From Segetibacter sp. (lineage in GTDB: Bacteria > Bacteroidota > Bacteroidia > Chitinophagales > Chitinophagaceae): DNA of 64,000 bases. The stretch lies in assembly GCA_028288485.1 (NCBI GenBank), contig JAQBNO010000163.1, forward strand, positions 23,460-87,459, written 5' to 3'. Below the pieces are notes generated by a model. That model was not told the DNA's origin, made no database searches, and saw nothing but the letters and a program-made list of their open reading frames with translations. This document shows, one piece after another, positions 17,908-26,866 of this stretch. The position numbers and the translations under genes are program-made. Numbering within the stretch: the first letter of the stretch is position 1; the number at the start of each line of letters is the position of its first letter.

Positions 17908-18354
17908 TTTTGTTTTTCTTTTTTTCTTCATAAAAAAAGAAACAAAAAAATCAAGACTGCATCGAAAAGGCTAAAAATTAGCAGAACAGGCTAAAATGAA
18001 ATAAGTCACAACGGCAGAATATAATCGGGCTTTAGTAGGACTTACAGAGTAAGAACATTAGCAGGCATCTGGAACATCTATTTCATTTCTTAACGCCTGT
18101 CCCGCTAATTTTCTTAACGCCTTTTCGATGAGGTCGGGGGAAGAAAAAAAGTTTTTGTTTATAATTAAACTACGGCCAGTAATTATGCGTGTTCTGTTTG
18201 ATTGGCTATCCGAACAGAACACGCATAAGAAACAAATGCTGAAGCCACAGTAGCACGCCAGCTTAATCAAGGAACAATGAAAGGAACGGGCTGTTTCGTT
18301 CCTTTCTTGAATTTTCTTTGGTTACTTTCTTTTTTTCAAGAAAAAGAAAGTGAC
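17908..18354. repeat. Long repeat element with hairpin ends, copy A
   Basis: This element is about 447 bp and is repeated in inverted orientation at 55767-56244. The left end is a T-rich/A-rich hairpin (TTTTGTTT..CTTTTTTT paired with AAAAAAAGAAACAAAA). The right end is a second hairpin built on GTTACTTTCTTTTT and AAAAAGAAAGTGAC (18321-18354). Inside are two imperfect inverted arms, about 17965-18004 and 18076-18127, sharing AAAAGGC, TAGCGGGA and CAGGC blocks; the right arm also carries a direct repeat of GCGTTAAGAAA. A further block, CAAATGCTGAAGCCACAGTA, is also conserved in copy B. The short minus-strand frame inside (18058-18270) reads KALRKLAGQALRNEI but is probably a by-product of the repeat. 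No transposase is present. Confidence 0.8.
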
Positions 18355-18450
18355 AAACTTGGCATGTAAGCAGGCTTGAAATTAACTAGCGTCTTACAAA
18401 GTCGCTTAAGTAAACGAGATTCATTCCTAATTCCTAATTGCAATACCCTC

Positions 18451-19179
18451 CTACCCATTCACCAAACACCCCACAATAATCCCCGTTGCAATTGCCGCAT
18501 TTAACGACTCCGCTTTGCCAACCTTTGGAATAGTAACCGGGTGCGTAATCTTCGAAATAAAAGGTTCGCGTATACCTTTTGACTCATTGCCGATTACCAG
18601 CAAACCCTCGTTAACTTTACCGACCGAATAAATATTTTTGCCATTTAGCAACGCTCCATAAACATTTATATCAACCCCCGGTTCCCAATGGTTCAAATCT
18701 TTATACCAGCAGTTCACCCTCATAATGCTTCCCATAGTAGATTGAACCACTTTAGCATTATATATGTCGACACAATCGTTGCTGCAAATAATTTGTTGTA
18801 CGTTAAACCAGTCCGCAATTCTAATGATTGTTCCCATATTGCCCGGATCCTGGATCCCATCCAACACTATAGTCAGCTGATCGTTTAAAACCGGTTCACC
18901 TGGCGGTGTGCGTTGATTCGCAATTACCACCACTTCGTGTGGTGTTTGCAGCTGGCTGATACGACTTAATTCGACAGCAGAAATTTCGCTTACCGGAACT
19001 TTTACAGCGGTATTTTTTTCAATCCATTCACGAGTTGCGTATATATGCTGAACACCAGGTTGGTTGTGTAGCAGTTCTTCTGCAAGCTTTGGTCCTTCGG
19101 CTATAAAGAGCGACGCCTGGTCCCTTTCTTTTTTGTGGCCTAAAGATTGAATATATTTGAGTTCATTTTTAGTTAGCAT
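18451..19179 (-). CDS. SpoU/TrmH-family RNA 2'-O-methyltransferase
   Basis: A 242 aa protein if started at the ATG in 19177-19179 (MLTKNELKYIQSLGHKKERD). A longer start at 19194 would overlap the divergent TamL gene. The N-terminal substrate-binding domain (IAEGPKLAEELL) is followed by the SPOUT methyltransferase domain with the three SpoU motifs: NMGTIIRIADWF, LVIGNESKGIRE and ITIPKVGKAESLNAAIATGI. These form the trefoil knot that binds S-adenosylmethionine. Such enzymes 2'-O-methylate rRNA or tRNA in the cytoplasm; which nucleotide is not evident. It is divergent from the TamL gene, with only 6 bp between the starts. Confidence 0.92.
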   Translation of the reverse strand: MLTKNELKYIQSLGHKKERDQASLFIAEGPKLAEELLHNQPGVQHIYATREWIEKNTAVKVPVSEISAVELSRISQLQTPHEVVVIANQRTPPGEPVLNDQLTIVLDGIQDPGNMGTIIRIADWFNVQQIICSNDCVDIYNAKVVQSTMGSIMRVNCWYKDLNHWEPGVDINVYGALLNGKNIYSVGKVNEGLLVIGNESKGIREPFISKITHPVTIPKVGKAESLNAAIATGIIVGCLVNG

Positions 19180-19185
19180 ATTAAT

Positions 19186-21624
19186 ATGTTTCATTTGTAC
19201 GGGACGCCAAAAAACCCTTTTTTACTGCTTTTCATTGCAATCGTGCTGCTGGCATCGTGTACAACTGTAAAAAGCATCATGTTAGACGTAAAGGAATATC
19301 CCCCAAACACGCCTTTTGTTTTCAAAAATAACATTACTGTTACCGGCGAAGTATCGAAAGACGAAAAAAAACGACTTGAAACGGAATTGTATAATTACTG
19401 GGACGATAGCCTGAAAGTAAACGCCATACTTAAATTTGGTATTAGAACGGTTATAAAAAACCCCTACGTTTTCGACAGCGCGAACATTAACCGGAGTATT
19501 ACTTTCATGAACTCGTACCTGAATACGCAGGGTTATTATAATGCTGAGATTACCCCCGCTCCCGTTATAATTGATACAGTAGGAGACGAACTCAGAACAA
19601 CTGTACAAATGGATATTGATGTAAAAAAGAATTTAAAGATCGACTCCATTACTTATGATTCCTTAGCTACACCGGGATTACAGCAATTAACCGAAGAAAA
19701 TAAAAAAGAAAGTTTATTAACCAGGGGCAAACCGTTTACGAAAGCAACTATATCGGGCGAATTAGACCGGCTGGTTTCGTTATATAGGAAAAATGGTTAC
19801 TATAAATTTACCCGTGAAAATATTTATGCTGAAGTTGATACAACTAATGTTTCACTATTGGAGCTTACCCTCGATCCTTTTGAACAGGCAAGAAGGATTG
19901 CGGAAGCAGAGTCGAAGCGAAGAGCAAACCCAACCATTAATGTAGTTATTAAACAACGCTCCACTCCCGATAGTAATGCCTTTGCCAAGTATTATGTTGG
20001 CAAGATTTATTACTATCCCGAAACAAGGATAACCGATGTGCCGGATTCTCTGATCCGTACAACCTTTCCCCTGGTTGATACAGCCAGAGAGTTTACATTA
20101 AAGCAAAAAGTTCGCGACATAAAAATGAGGCCTTTACGCGAACATACCTATCTGAAAGAAGGCGTATTATACGACGAACAAAGTTATTTTAAAACAGTAA
20201 ATGCCTTTTCACAGATGGGTCCGTGGAACCAGGTAGACATACGAACAATAAACAGGAAGGATCTTCGGCGTTTTGCAGGCACAGATTCAGTCAGCACAGA
20301 TTCGACAAATATTCTTGACTTTCACTTTTTTCTTACCCCCGCCCCCAAGTATTCTTTCGGGTACGACCTGGAAGTGAGCCGCAATAGCGGGAGCATCATT
20401 ACGGGCAATCTTTTAGGCGTTACAAACGTGGTAACACTGCGTAACCGAAATGTATGGAAACAGGCAATTCAGTCTGCAACCAACCTTAGGGCCGGTGTTG
20501 AACTTGGGTTTTCTGATACTCTTTTGCAAACTTTCCAAACCAGTGTTTCCCAAACATACAGCATACCCCGCTTCTTAACTCCCTGGAGAATCAGGGGTGT
20601 AAAACAATTAGACGATTATAAAACCGTAGTAAATTTTAATGCTTCATATACTGACCGCAGAAACTTTTTCAGGCTGCGTTCTGCCGTTGCATCATGGGGA
20701 TATGAGTGGAAGAAAAAGAACCACGTATGGCTCTACCGGCCGCTGAATGTGGAGTTATACAGCCTCGATACCTTGCAGGGATTGCGCGAGGCTTTTGTCT
20801 CGAACCCGTTTTTACGAACTGCATTTAATACCGGGTATGTTGTTAGCCAAAACCTCACTTACAGCATCACTTTCCCCAACAAAAACCGTCCTAATATCAT
20901 AAATAACTTTCGCATTTCAGGCGAGGAAGCAGGTGGACTTCTTGGTAGGTTTCCCGGGCTAAGAGACAAAATTTACCAATACTTAAAAGTGGAGGCCGAG
21001 TTCAGGCAACTTAGAAGCTGGACAAAAACCGCCTTTGCCTACCGCTTTTTTGGTGGAATTGGAATTAATTATGGAGACACATCAACCGCAATAGGTAAGT
21101 CACTACCTTTTTTTAAGCAATTTGTTGCAGGCGGCCCGTATAGCATGAGAGCCTGGGGGATTCGACAACTGGGATTAGGCTCGTCTTTGCGAAGCGATAC
21201 CTCTACTACCTTTCGCGACCGGTTTGGAGATATACAACTGGAAATGAATTTCGAGTACCGTTTCCCAATCACAGCGATAGGTGGTGTAAAAATAAACAGC
21301 GCTTTATTTGCTGATATAGGCAATATCTGGAACCTTAAAAATGTTGTCGAGAACCCCGAAAACAGCAAGATTACCCTTAGCCGGTTCTACAGAGACATAG
21401 CTGTTGGGGCCGGGACCGGCCTTCGTTTCGACTTTAACTATTTCCTTGTACGGTTCGATTTTGCCTACAAAGTAAAAGACCCGGCTCGAACCCGCAACAA
21501 CGGCTGGATGAGCATCCGCGACTTTGAATGGCGAAACCGTGAACATGAGGTCATGGATGGTAACGGGAGGTCGCTAAAAAGGAATAACTTTTCGTTCCAG
21601 CTAGGTATAGGCATGCCCTTCTGA
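19186..21624 (+). CDS. tamL: TamL: BamA/TamA-family outer-membrane lipoprotein
   Basis: An 812 aa Omp85-family protein. The signal peptide ends in a clear lipobox (LLASC, Cys25), which marks the Bacteroidota TamL variant rather than BamA. POTRA-like segments follow from about residue 40 to 330 (FVFKNNITVTGEVSKDEKKR; YNAEITPAPVIIDTVGDE). A C-terminal 16-strand barrel includes GGPYSMRAWGIRQLGLGS (the conserved RGY/F-like loop), LEMNFEYRFPI and VGAGTGLRFDFNYFLVRFDF. TamL is thought to work with TamB in outer-membrane protein or lipid transport. It stands alone here. Its 3' end overlaps convergent truB by 24 bp. Confidence 0.92.
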   Translation: MFHLYGTPKNPFLLLFIAIVLLASCTTVKSIMLDVKEYPPNTPFVFKNNITVTGEVSKDEKKRLETELYNYWDDSLKVNAILKFGIRTVIKNPYVFDSANINRSITFMNSYLNTQGYYNAEITPAPVIIDTVGDELRTTVQMDIDVKKNLKIDSITYDSLATPGLQQLTEENKKESLLTRGKPFTKATISGELDRLVSLYRKNGYYKFTRENIYAEVDTTNVSLLELTLDPFEQARRIAEAESKRRANPTINVVIKQRSTPDSNAFAKYYVGKIYYYPETRITDVPDSLIRTTFPLVDTAREFTLKQKVRDIKMRPLREHTYLKEGVLYDEQSYFKTVNAFSQMGPWNQVDIRTINRKDLRRFAGTDSVSTDSTNILDFHFFLTPAPKYSFGYDLEVSRNSGSIITGNLLGVTNVVTLRNRNVWKQAIQSATNLRAGVELGFSDTLLQTFQTSVSQTYSIPRFLTPWRIRGVKQLDDYKTVVNFNASYTDRRNFFRLRSAVASWGYEWKKKNHVWLYRPLNVELYSLDTLQGLREAFVSNPFLRTAFNTGYVVSQNLTYSITFPNKNRPNIINNFRISGEEAGGLLGRFPGLRDKIYQYLKVEAEFRQLRSWTKTAFAYRFFGGIGINYGDTSTAIGKSLPFFKQFVAGGPYSMRAWGIRQLGLGSSLRSDTSTTFRDRFGDIQLEMNFEYRFPITAIGGVKINSALFADIGNIWNLKNVVENPENSKITLSRFYRDIAVGAGTGLRFDFNYFLVRFDFAYKVKDPARTRNNGWMSIRDFEWRNREHEVMDGNGRSLKRNNFSFQLGIGMPF

Positions 21625-22323
21625 TAATGCCTCATTTTTTATTTTATGGGCCAGTTGTTCCATTCCCAGTGCGTCTTCAGCAGTAAATTCTCCAATTCTC
21701 GTACGCCGCAGGCTGCTTAAATACCCCCCGCACCCCAACTGTTTTCCATAGTCGTGTGCGAGGCTTCTTATGTAAGTACCTGTTGTACAAACCACTTTAA
21801 AATAAACAACGGGCAATTCTATCTTCTCAATCGTGAAACTTTTTATAGTGATCGTTCTTGCTTCAAGTTTTACATCCAGGCCTTTTCTTGCCATAAGATA
21901 AACCGGCTTACCATCTTGTTTTATTGCCGAATGAATAGGGGGAACCTGTTGAATTTCTCCTGTAAACGGCCCTGTTGCCGCATGTATTTGTTCTTCGGTA
22001 ACATTCGAAAAGTCTTTAATTTCAACCGGTTCACTTTCCAGGTCGTACGTAGGCGTAACAGCGCCCAAAGTAAAAGTGCCGGTGTACTCCTTTTCCATGC
22101 CCATGTATTCGTTGATCTTCTTGGTAAACTTCCCCGTGCACACAATCAGCAAGCCGCTCGCCAACGGGTCAAGCGTTCCCGCATGTCCTACTTTCTTAAT
22201 TTTTATAAGATTGCGAATTTTTCTAACCACGTCAAACGAAGTCCAGTCTAAAGGCTTATCCACCAAAATCACCTGCCCCGCTTCGTATTTATTCAGTTCC
22301 TTTTCCAACAGCTTTTTTGGCAA
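21601..22323 (-). CDS. truB: tRNA pseudouridine(55) synthase
   Basis: A 240 aa enzyme that isomerises U55 in the T-loop of tRNAs. The catalytic motif GHAGTLDPLASGLL carries Asp52. KEYTGTFTLGAVTPTYD, QVPPIHSAIKQDGKPVY and CTTGTYIRSLAHDYGKQLG are the standard TruB blocks, and YLSSLRRTRIGEF is near the end. Length is that of the short bacterial TruB without a full C-terminal PUA domain. The last 24 bp overlap the end of the convergent TamL gene, so the final eight codons share DNA with that gene. The call is certain. Confidence 0.97.
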   Translation of the reverse strand: MPKKLLEKELNKYEAGQVILVDKPLDWTSFDVVRKIRNLIKIKKVGHAGTLDPLASGLLIVCTGKFTKKINEYMGMEKEYTGTFTLGAVTPTYDLESEPVEIKDFSNVTEEQIHAATGPFTGEIQQVPPIHSAIKQDGKPVYLMARKGLDVKLEARTITIKSFTIEKIELPVVYFKVVCTTGTYIRSLAHDYGKQLGCGGYLSSLRRTRIGEFTAEDALGMEQLAHKIKNEALSEGHAYT

Positions 22324-22903
22324 ATGTAAATATTGCCGGGGAGTTGAGTGAGATTATGTAATTGCAGCGGTCGTAGTTACTGTGTTATGTGCCGGGCTCG
22401 AGTTTTTCATGACCCGAACGTGCCGTATATAAATTTGCTCTTTTGATACCCAGCGTTCGGTACGGCGGGCATCGGCCGTTGCGTCGCACAGCGTGTGCGG
22501 TATAACTTTTAGGAGCGGAATACCTTGCCACCAACCTTATGGTAAACCAACAGGTATAAGAGTAAGTACAAGAGCTATTAGGGCATAGCAATTTTAAAAC
22601 TATACCCTATACCTATGTGAGTATAAGAAAGATCAGTAGCGTTGAAAGCGGCCCAAACCGCCTAATGGAATAAGAATACTATTACGGTATTGATGTTGGA
22701 AACAGTGCGCAATTAACCTTGAACAAATCGCGTTATTAGTGTTAGATACGCTGCTTAATTTGATATTGAAAACATTGGGTAATGATCTTGGATAAATTGT
22801 AGAATTTGAGTCGGTGGTTACTGAATAATTTTCCTTGTAAATTTTAAGAAACGGAATTTTGTATCTGTAAATATCTGAAAATTAACGGGTTATATTTTTC
22901 TTA

Positions 22904-22933
22904 AACGGCTATAATTGCATTAATATAGCCGTT
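22904..22933. repeat. 10 bp perfect inverted repeat
   Basis: AACGGCTATA and TATAGCCGTT are separated by ten bases. It lies at the left edge of the decayed reading frame. It could mark a cassette-like boundary or a hairpin terminator lacking a T-run. Confidence 0.5.
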
Positions 22934-23303
22934 AGCTGTAATTTAAGGCAAACGCCAACCTGTGTAGTAGAAGGAGTTTCCGGGATAACCAAAATTCATA
23001 GATTTGATAGGGAACCAGATCAGTCAGGCTCACTCGAACTTATTGGAGGAGGAATGGGAAGTGGAGGCTTTAGTGCAAGTGACCACAGTCTGACAGCTAA
23101 CCTAACGCCTACTTTATTATTATTATTTTATATATACAATGCCGGGGACATAATGCAGAACGCAAGCAATATTCAGAGGGAGCCGAATTAATAACTCGTG
23201 AGGCCCAAGAAAAGGAAGTAGAAAAAAAGAAAAAGCGGAAGCGGAAAACAAGAAGTTGCCGATAAAAGAGAAGGCGAGCTCTTTTAAGTCGGTAACAAAA
23301 TAA
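22934..23303 (+). pseudogene. Decayed reading frame of unknown family
   Basis: There is no usable start codon, but two frames look coding. The first reads QTPTCVVEGVSGITKIHRFD, then REPDQSGSLELIGGG and MGSGGFSASDHSLTAN. Later, and shifted, AERKQYSEGAELITREAQEK continues and, after a second shift, gives KAEAENKKLPIKEKASSF before the stop at 23301-23303. At least two frameshifts and the missing start suggest a dead gene whose C-terminus was a charged helix. I do not recognise the family. Confidence 0.45.
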
Positions 23304-23338
23304 AATAGACGAACACACTTCAAATGATACAAGCTACC

Positions 23339-23470
23339 GCTAACAGTGTGTCTATACAATTGTGGCGGGACATTAAGTATTCAATTATAAATCACTATTC
23401 TGCTTCAATGGCTAATTGTTCAGCCGTTTTTCAATTGCCACAATTTCATAAACACTTTAACGTTGTTAGC
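23339..23470. repeat. 132 bp imperfect palindrome resembling an integron attC site
   Basis: The outer arms GCTAAC and GTTAGC are followed inward by GTGT/ACAC and by the long match AATTGTGGC/GCCACAATT. The middle, about 60 bp, is AT-rich and unpaired. This nested, bulged pairing is the general architecture of attC recombination sites. The core consensus is not matched strictly and no integrase is in view. It directly follows the decayed frame and precedes the coiled-coil gene. Confidence 0.45.
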
Positions 23471-23510
23471 AACCTTATACCTAACAAACCCTAAATTCGA
23501 TAACACTAAC

Positions 23511-25049
23511 ATGAAATGTTTTATTTTCTTATTTATTATCTGTTGTGCATTCACAAGCAATGGTCAAACATCGGGGACCAGTTACATCAGTTCCATTGAA
23601 TCCAAAGCCAATACCATCGCAAACCTGCAAAACTCAATAGCACAATTAGAAACCAGTTTAAAAAGATGGCGGCTCGAGCGCTTGGCCCAGGATGATTTGC
23701 TACAAAAAAAATTAGCCGAAAAACTAAACGAAATAGAAAATAGCCGGGTTTGGATCAACAGGCTAAAATCGGCGCAAAGCGGGTGGAAAGAATACAACCC
23801 CGGCTCATGTGGTGCCGGTGGACCGCCGCCAATTTGCCCGGTGAATCACTGGCACAAGGTATCGGTAAGTGATGCTATGAGAGAATACAACGAACTTAAA
23901 AATAAAGAACTGGAAAAAATACATGATGCCATAGACCAAGCTAAAAAAAATTACGACGAAAAAATTGACAAGGCAGAAAGAGACGTGCCTAAACTTTATG
24001 ATGAGATTGATAAGCTAAAAGCCGAAATAGTGCAGATGAGCAAAGACTACAAAGAAGTGGTGGTTAAATCAGCTGGAAATGTACAAACAATTTATTTGGC
24101 GGAGTTAATGCGTATTGTAGCTGAAAAACATTTTATTGAAGACCGCCTTAATATTATCACTGCAAAAATTGCAGATCTTAACATAGAAGAAACAAAAGCA
24201 TTAAATGAATCCGCCGAAAAAGTACGCCGGCAAAACGAAGAGGAGAAGCAAAAAATCAGCAGCCAGATTGAGGGTAATAAGTTAAAACTGCAACAGCTTT
24301 TGCAAAGACAGCTCTCCAAACTGGATCCTTTAAAACTTGAAGACGGGAATTTGAAGCAACAACTTTTTAATATTAATAAGCAGTTGCAGGATGTTTCGAA
24401 ATTAACAGCTGACCAGGTAAAAACACTAGAGGCAGAAAGAACTACTCTTGAAGGCAGAATAGCGCAGATCCAAAAGAGCATAGAGTCTTATGAAAATGAT
24501 TATACTACAAGTAAGGAACAAATTAACAACGAAAACAGGGCGTTGGAAGATAAAAAATGGAACCTCACCGTCAATCTTGCTAAAAGGCAACAAGAGACTT
24601 CGGAGTTATTAAAAAAAGCATTTACGTTAAGAAGGAAAATATTGGAAGATGCAAAAATTGCCCGGCAAACAAACCTACAGTCAACAGGAGAGCTTTTGCT
24701 AAGCAAAAAAGCAGCAGCCCGAAAAAAATTTATGGAGTATGCCACCGACGCAGACAATGAAAGAGTAAGATTAGTAAGAGCATGCCAAAAGGCAGGGTGC
24801 GGCTGTTATGGTATTGATACCCACGGTACAATTGTAGGTAACTGGAACAAGGCAGAAGGTTGCGTAGCCGAAATGGAAGCGGCACATTTTACCACCGACC
24901 CTATTTATGGATGTGTGGAAGAAACCGCCGTTTACAGGCAAAGTTATTCATCACTTATTAATGGCTTATCAGATGCTGATATCCAGGCATTGCAAAAACA
25001 ATCCGGTAAAATCAGGTACGATTTAATATTGAAAAAGATATCCAACTAA
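23511..25049 (+). CDS. Secreted coiled-coil protein with cysteine-rich ends, unknown function
   Basis: I start at the ATG at 23511 (MKCFIFLFIICCAFTSNGQ), which gives a clear signal peptide; an upstream TTG would add 16 unlikely residues. The 512 aa product is mostly long heptad-rich helix (segments such as LNEIENSRVWINRLKSAQ, KLKAEIVQMSKDYKEV and LQQLLQRQLSKLDPLKLEDG). A short insert, SCGAGGPPPICPVNHWH, comes near residue 110, and a cysteine-rich tail contains ACQKAGCGCYGIDTHG and GCVEETAVYRQ. The even cysteine pattern suggests disulphides in the periplasm. It is 10 bp upstream of the next gene, so the pair forms an operon. No family recognised. Confidence 0.75.
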   Translation: MKCFIFLFIICCAFTSNGQTSGTSYISSIESKANTIANLQNSIAQLETSLKRWRLERLAQDDLLQKKLAEKLNEIENSRVWINRLKSAQSGWKEYNPGSCGAGGPPPICPVNHWHKVSVSDAMREYNELKNKELEKIHDAIDQAKKNYDEKIDKAERDVPKLYDEIDKLKAEIVQMSKDYKEVVVKSAGNVQTIYLAELMRIVAEKHFIEDRLNIITAKIADLNIEETKALNESAEKVRRQNEEEKQKISSQIEGNKLKLQQLLQRQLSKLDPLKLEDGNLKQQLFNINKQLQDVSKLTADQVKTLEAERTTLEGRIAQIQKSIESYENDYTTSKEQINNENRALEDKKWNLTVNLAKRQQETSELLKKAFTLRRKILEDAKIARQTNLQSTGELLLSKKAAARKKFMEYATDADNERVRLVRACQKAGCGCYGIDTHGTIVGNWNKAEGCVAEMEAAHFTTDPIYGCVEETAVYRQSYSSLINGLSDADIQALQKQSGKIRYDLILKKISN

Positions 25050-25059
25050 AATTATACAA

Positions 25060-26682
25060 ATGAAATTTTACTTATTCGTTGCACTTATGTTTTTTTCTGC
25101 GTTTGCATTTGGCCAAACCACCACATTTGATACTATTCAGGTTAAAGTAAATGAGTGTGTTACAAAATCGCAGTGGGACGAACTGCTAGTAACAGCACCT
25201 GAGTTAATAACTGCAGCCCCAACAAAACCCGATGGTTATTTTTTTACCGCCCTGGCATTTTCTAAACTCCAGGAAAATGAGAAGGCTTTGGAATATTTAA
25301 CAATGGCCGAGCAACTTGCGGATGAATCTTTTAAGAAAAAAATTGCAGACTTGAAAGTTGAAATTTCGAATGGTACAAAAGCCAGTAAGATAGCAGCAAC
25401 GATCAATAAAAATGGGGAAGATAAAAATGCAGCTGACGATTACAGAAAGCTATGGGAGATAGATAAAACAAAAATAGAGTTTGCCTTAAATGCTGTAGAG
25501 TTGTACGTAGAACAGGAAAATTATGTTGCCGCACTGGAAATACTCAACTCTCCTTCAATCGCAAGTGATCCCCAGGCCAAAATACTGATAACGAAAATTA
25601 ATCAAAAACCAAAAATGATTGCGTTTAATGGATACAACAAAGCCATGAAGGAAGGTGATGAAAAATTTAAACAACAAGCTTATCAAACAGCTATCGATAA
25701 ATTTGAAGAAGCAATGACATTTTATGCAAAAGATGCAAAGGCAGGTTCTTACAAGCGTAAAGCACAGGAAGAATTAGCGTGGCAGACTGCAAGTAATCTT
25801 AACTCTGTTGAATCTTACAAAAGTTATTTGGCAAAATATCCTTTAGGTAAATATAAAAATAATGCAGATGATATACTGCAACGGGCATATTTAAAATTTG
25901 CCAGGGATTATGTAAAAGAAAAAAAGTTTGCGGAAGCCGTAAATTTTTACCAGGTCTACCAAAACAGTTATCCTGAAGGCCCGCACATAAATACTGCAAA
26001 TAAGGAACTGTGCGAATTGTATTTTGCCGAAGCACAAAGAAATGAAAAACTGAAACAGTCTTACAATATGACGCTGGCATTAGAACAGTATGGGCTGGCT
26101 AAAAAATGTGGTATAAACCGGGTTAGTAGTGCACATTTAAAATCGCTTAAGCGTAAAGAAGTAAGATGGAGCAGGGATGATATGGCTTTTTTGGGGTGGC
26201 ATGCCGATGAGACAAATTTATTGGGTATGATGTCTGGCTCACTTAACAACAGAAAGCTGGGTATGTATGTGGCTTTAAGGGTAAGTGATGATATTTGGCA
26301 AACCGGAGATGCTTATTGGGAAACCAATAACAGCAATAGTTTGGTCGGGTCGCCTGATAAGAATAAAAAGTATAATGGAAAATCTTACGACCGTGTATTT
26401 TTTGGCACCATTGGAATTACTAAAAAAATTACATACCCTTTTTGGATTTATGCCGGTGCGGGTGTATGTATAAACTCACAGGTAAAAGAATTTGAACATA
26501 ATACCACGGGCCAAATTGAGTATGTAAAAAACAAGGACCTTGATTATATAGCTGCTAATCCAGAAATTGGATTGCAGGTAAGGCTTGCTTTTTTAACTAT
26601 AAGGTACGGTATTAATAAACCCATTACACCGTTATTTAAAGATCAGTTTATGGAGCACTTTGGAGTGGGAATTAAATTTTAG
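25060..26682 (+). CDS. Secreted helical-repeat protein with C-terminal membrane-barrel-like domain
   Basis: A 540 aa protein with a signal peptide ending FAFGQ (residue 19). Residues about 20-330 look like tetratricopeptide-type helical pairs (GYFFTALAFSKLQENEKALEY; AYQTAIDKFEEAMTFYAKDA; KKFAEAVNFYQVYQNSYPEG). The last 170 residues switch to alternating aromatic beta strands (RKLGMYVALRVSDDIWQTGD, FWIYAGAGVCINSQVKEF, GLQVRLAFLTIRYGINKP) ending EHFGVGIKF. That is how small outer-membrane barrels in this phylum end. It probably sits at the outer membrane with the coiled-coil partner encoded 10 bp upstream. It is followed by a strong terminator at 26809. Function unknown; the domain call comes from pattern only. 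Confidence 0.72.
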   Translation: MKFYLFVALMFFSAFAFGQTTTFDTIQVKVNECVTKSQWDELLVTAPELITAAPTKPDGYFFTALAFSKLQENEKALEYLTMAEQLADESFKKKIADLKVEISNGTKASKIAATINKNGEDKNAADDYRKLWEIDKTKIEFALNAVELYVEQENYVAALEILNSPSIASDPQAKILITKINQKPKMIAFNGYNKAMKEGDEKFKQQAYQTAIDKFEEAMTFYAKDAKAGSYKRKAQEELAWQTASNLNSVESYKSYLAKYPLGKYKNNADDILQRAYLKFARDYVKEKKFAEAVNFYQVYQNSYPEGPHINTANKELCELYFAEAQRNEKLKQSYNMTLALEQYGLAKKCGINRVSSAHLKSLKRKEVRWSRDDMAFLGWHADETNLLGMMSGSLNNRKLGMYVALRVSDDIWQTGDAYWETNNSNSLVGSPDKNKKYNGKSYDRVFFGTIGITKKITYPFWIYAGAGVCINSQVKEFEHNTTGQIEYVKNKDLDYIAANPEIGLQVRLAFLTIRYGINKPITPLFKDQFMEHFGVGIKF

Positions 26683-26782
26683 GATGTTTACCGGGTCGTA
26701 ATAATTACATTTATAAACATAAGAGACAGACTAATGAATTGTGCCCTTAACAAATACTAAAGAGTCAGCCTACAAAATAAAG

Positions 26783-26866
26783 AGGAGTTGACGAAAAGCC
26801 CCAAAACGAAGCCCCGGTAAGAACCACTTACCGGGGCTTTTTGTTCTAATCGTGTTGACGTAGCCG
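26783..26866 (+). repeat. Duplicated 84-87 bp block, copy 1
   Basis: It shares GACGAAAAGCC, AAACGAAGCC, TTACCGGGGCTTTTTGTT and TGACGTAGCCG-like phrases with 27117-27203, 330 bp downstream. Copy 1 keeps a perfect terminator hairpin; in copy 2 the left arm has decayed. Confidence 0.75.
26809..26842 (+). terminator. Terminator of the coiled-coil/barrel operon
   Basis: AAGCCCCGGTAAG and CTTACCGGGGCTT form a perfect 13 bp stem with loop AACCA, followed by TTTT. It lies 127 bp beyond the stop of the second gene. Confidence 0.88.

Larger units (their letters stand above)
22324..23510. other. 1.2 kb accessory gap with gene fragments, repeats and palindromes
   Basis: No intact gene. Contents, left to right: a repeat block ending in GTTGCGTCGCAC (22478-22489) followed by a partial palindrome; AT-rich sequence; a 10 bp inverted repeat at 22904-22933; a decayed reading frame to 23303; and an attC-like palindrome at 23339-23470. 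Each is listed separately where support is good. Confidence 0.6.

Noticed and set aside
18058..18270. 70-codon frame inside repeat copy A
   Set aside because: Only the KALRKLAG..ALRNEI part is kept in copy B and the rest of the frame is not, so conservation fits the DNA/RNA arm rather than a protein.
22385..22591. 68-codon minus-strand frame
   Set aside because: It lies across dispersed repeat sequence (GTTGCGTCGCAC) and shows no domain or signal.
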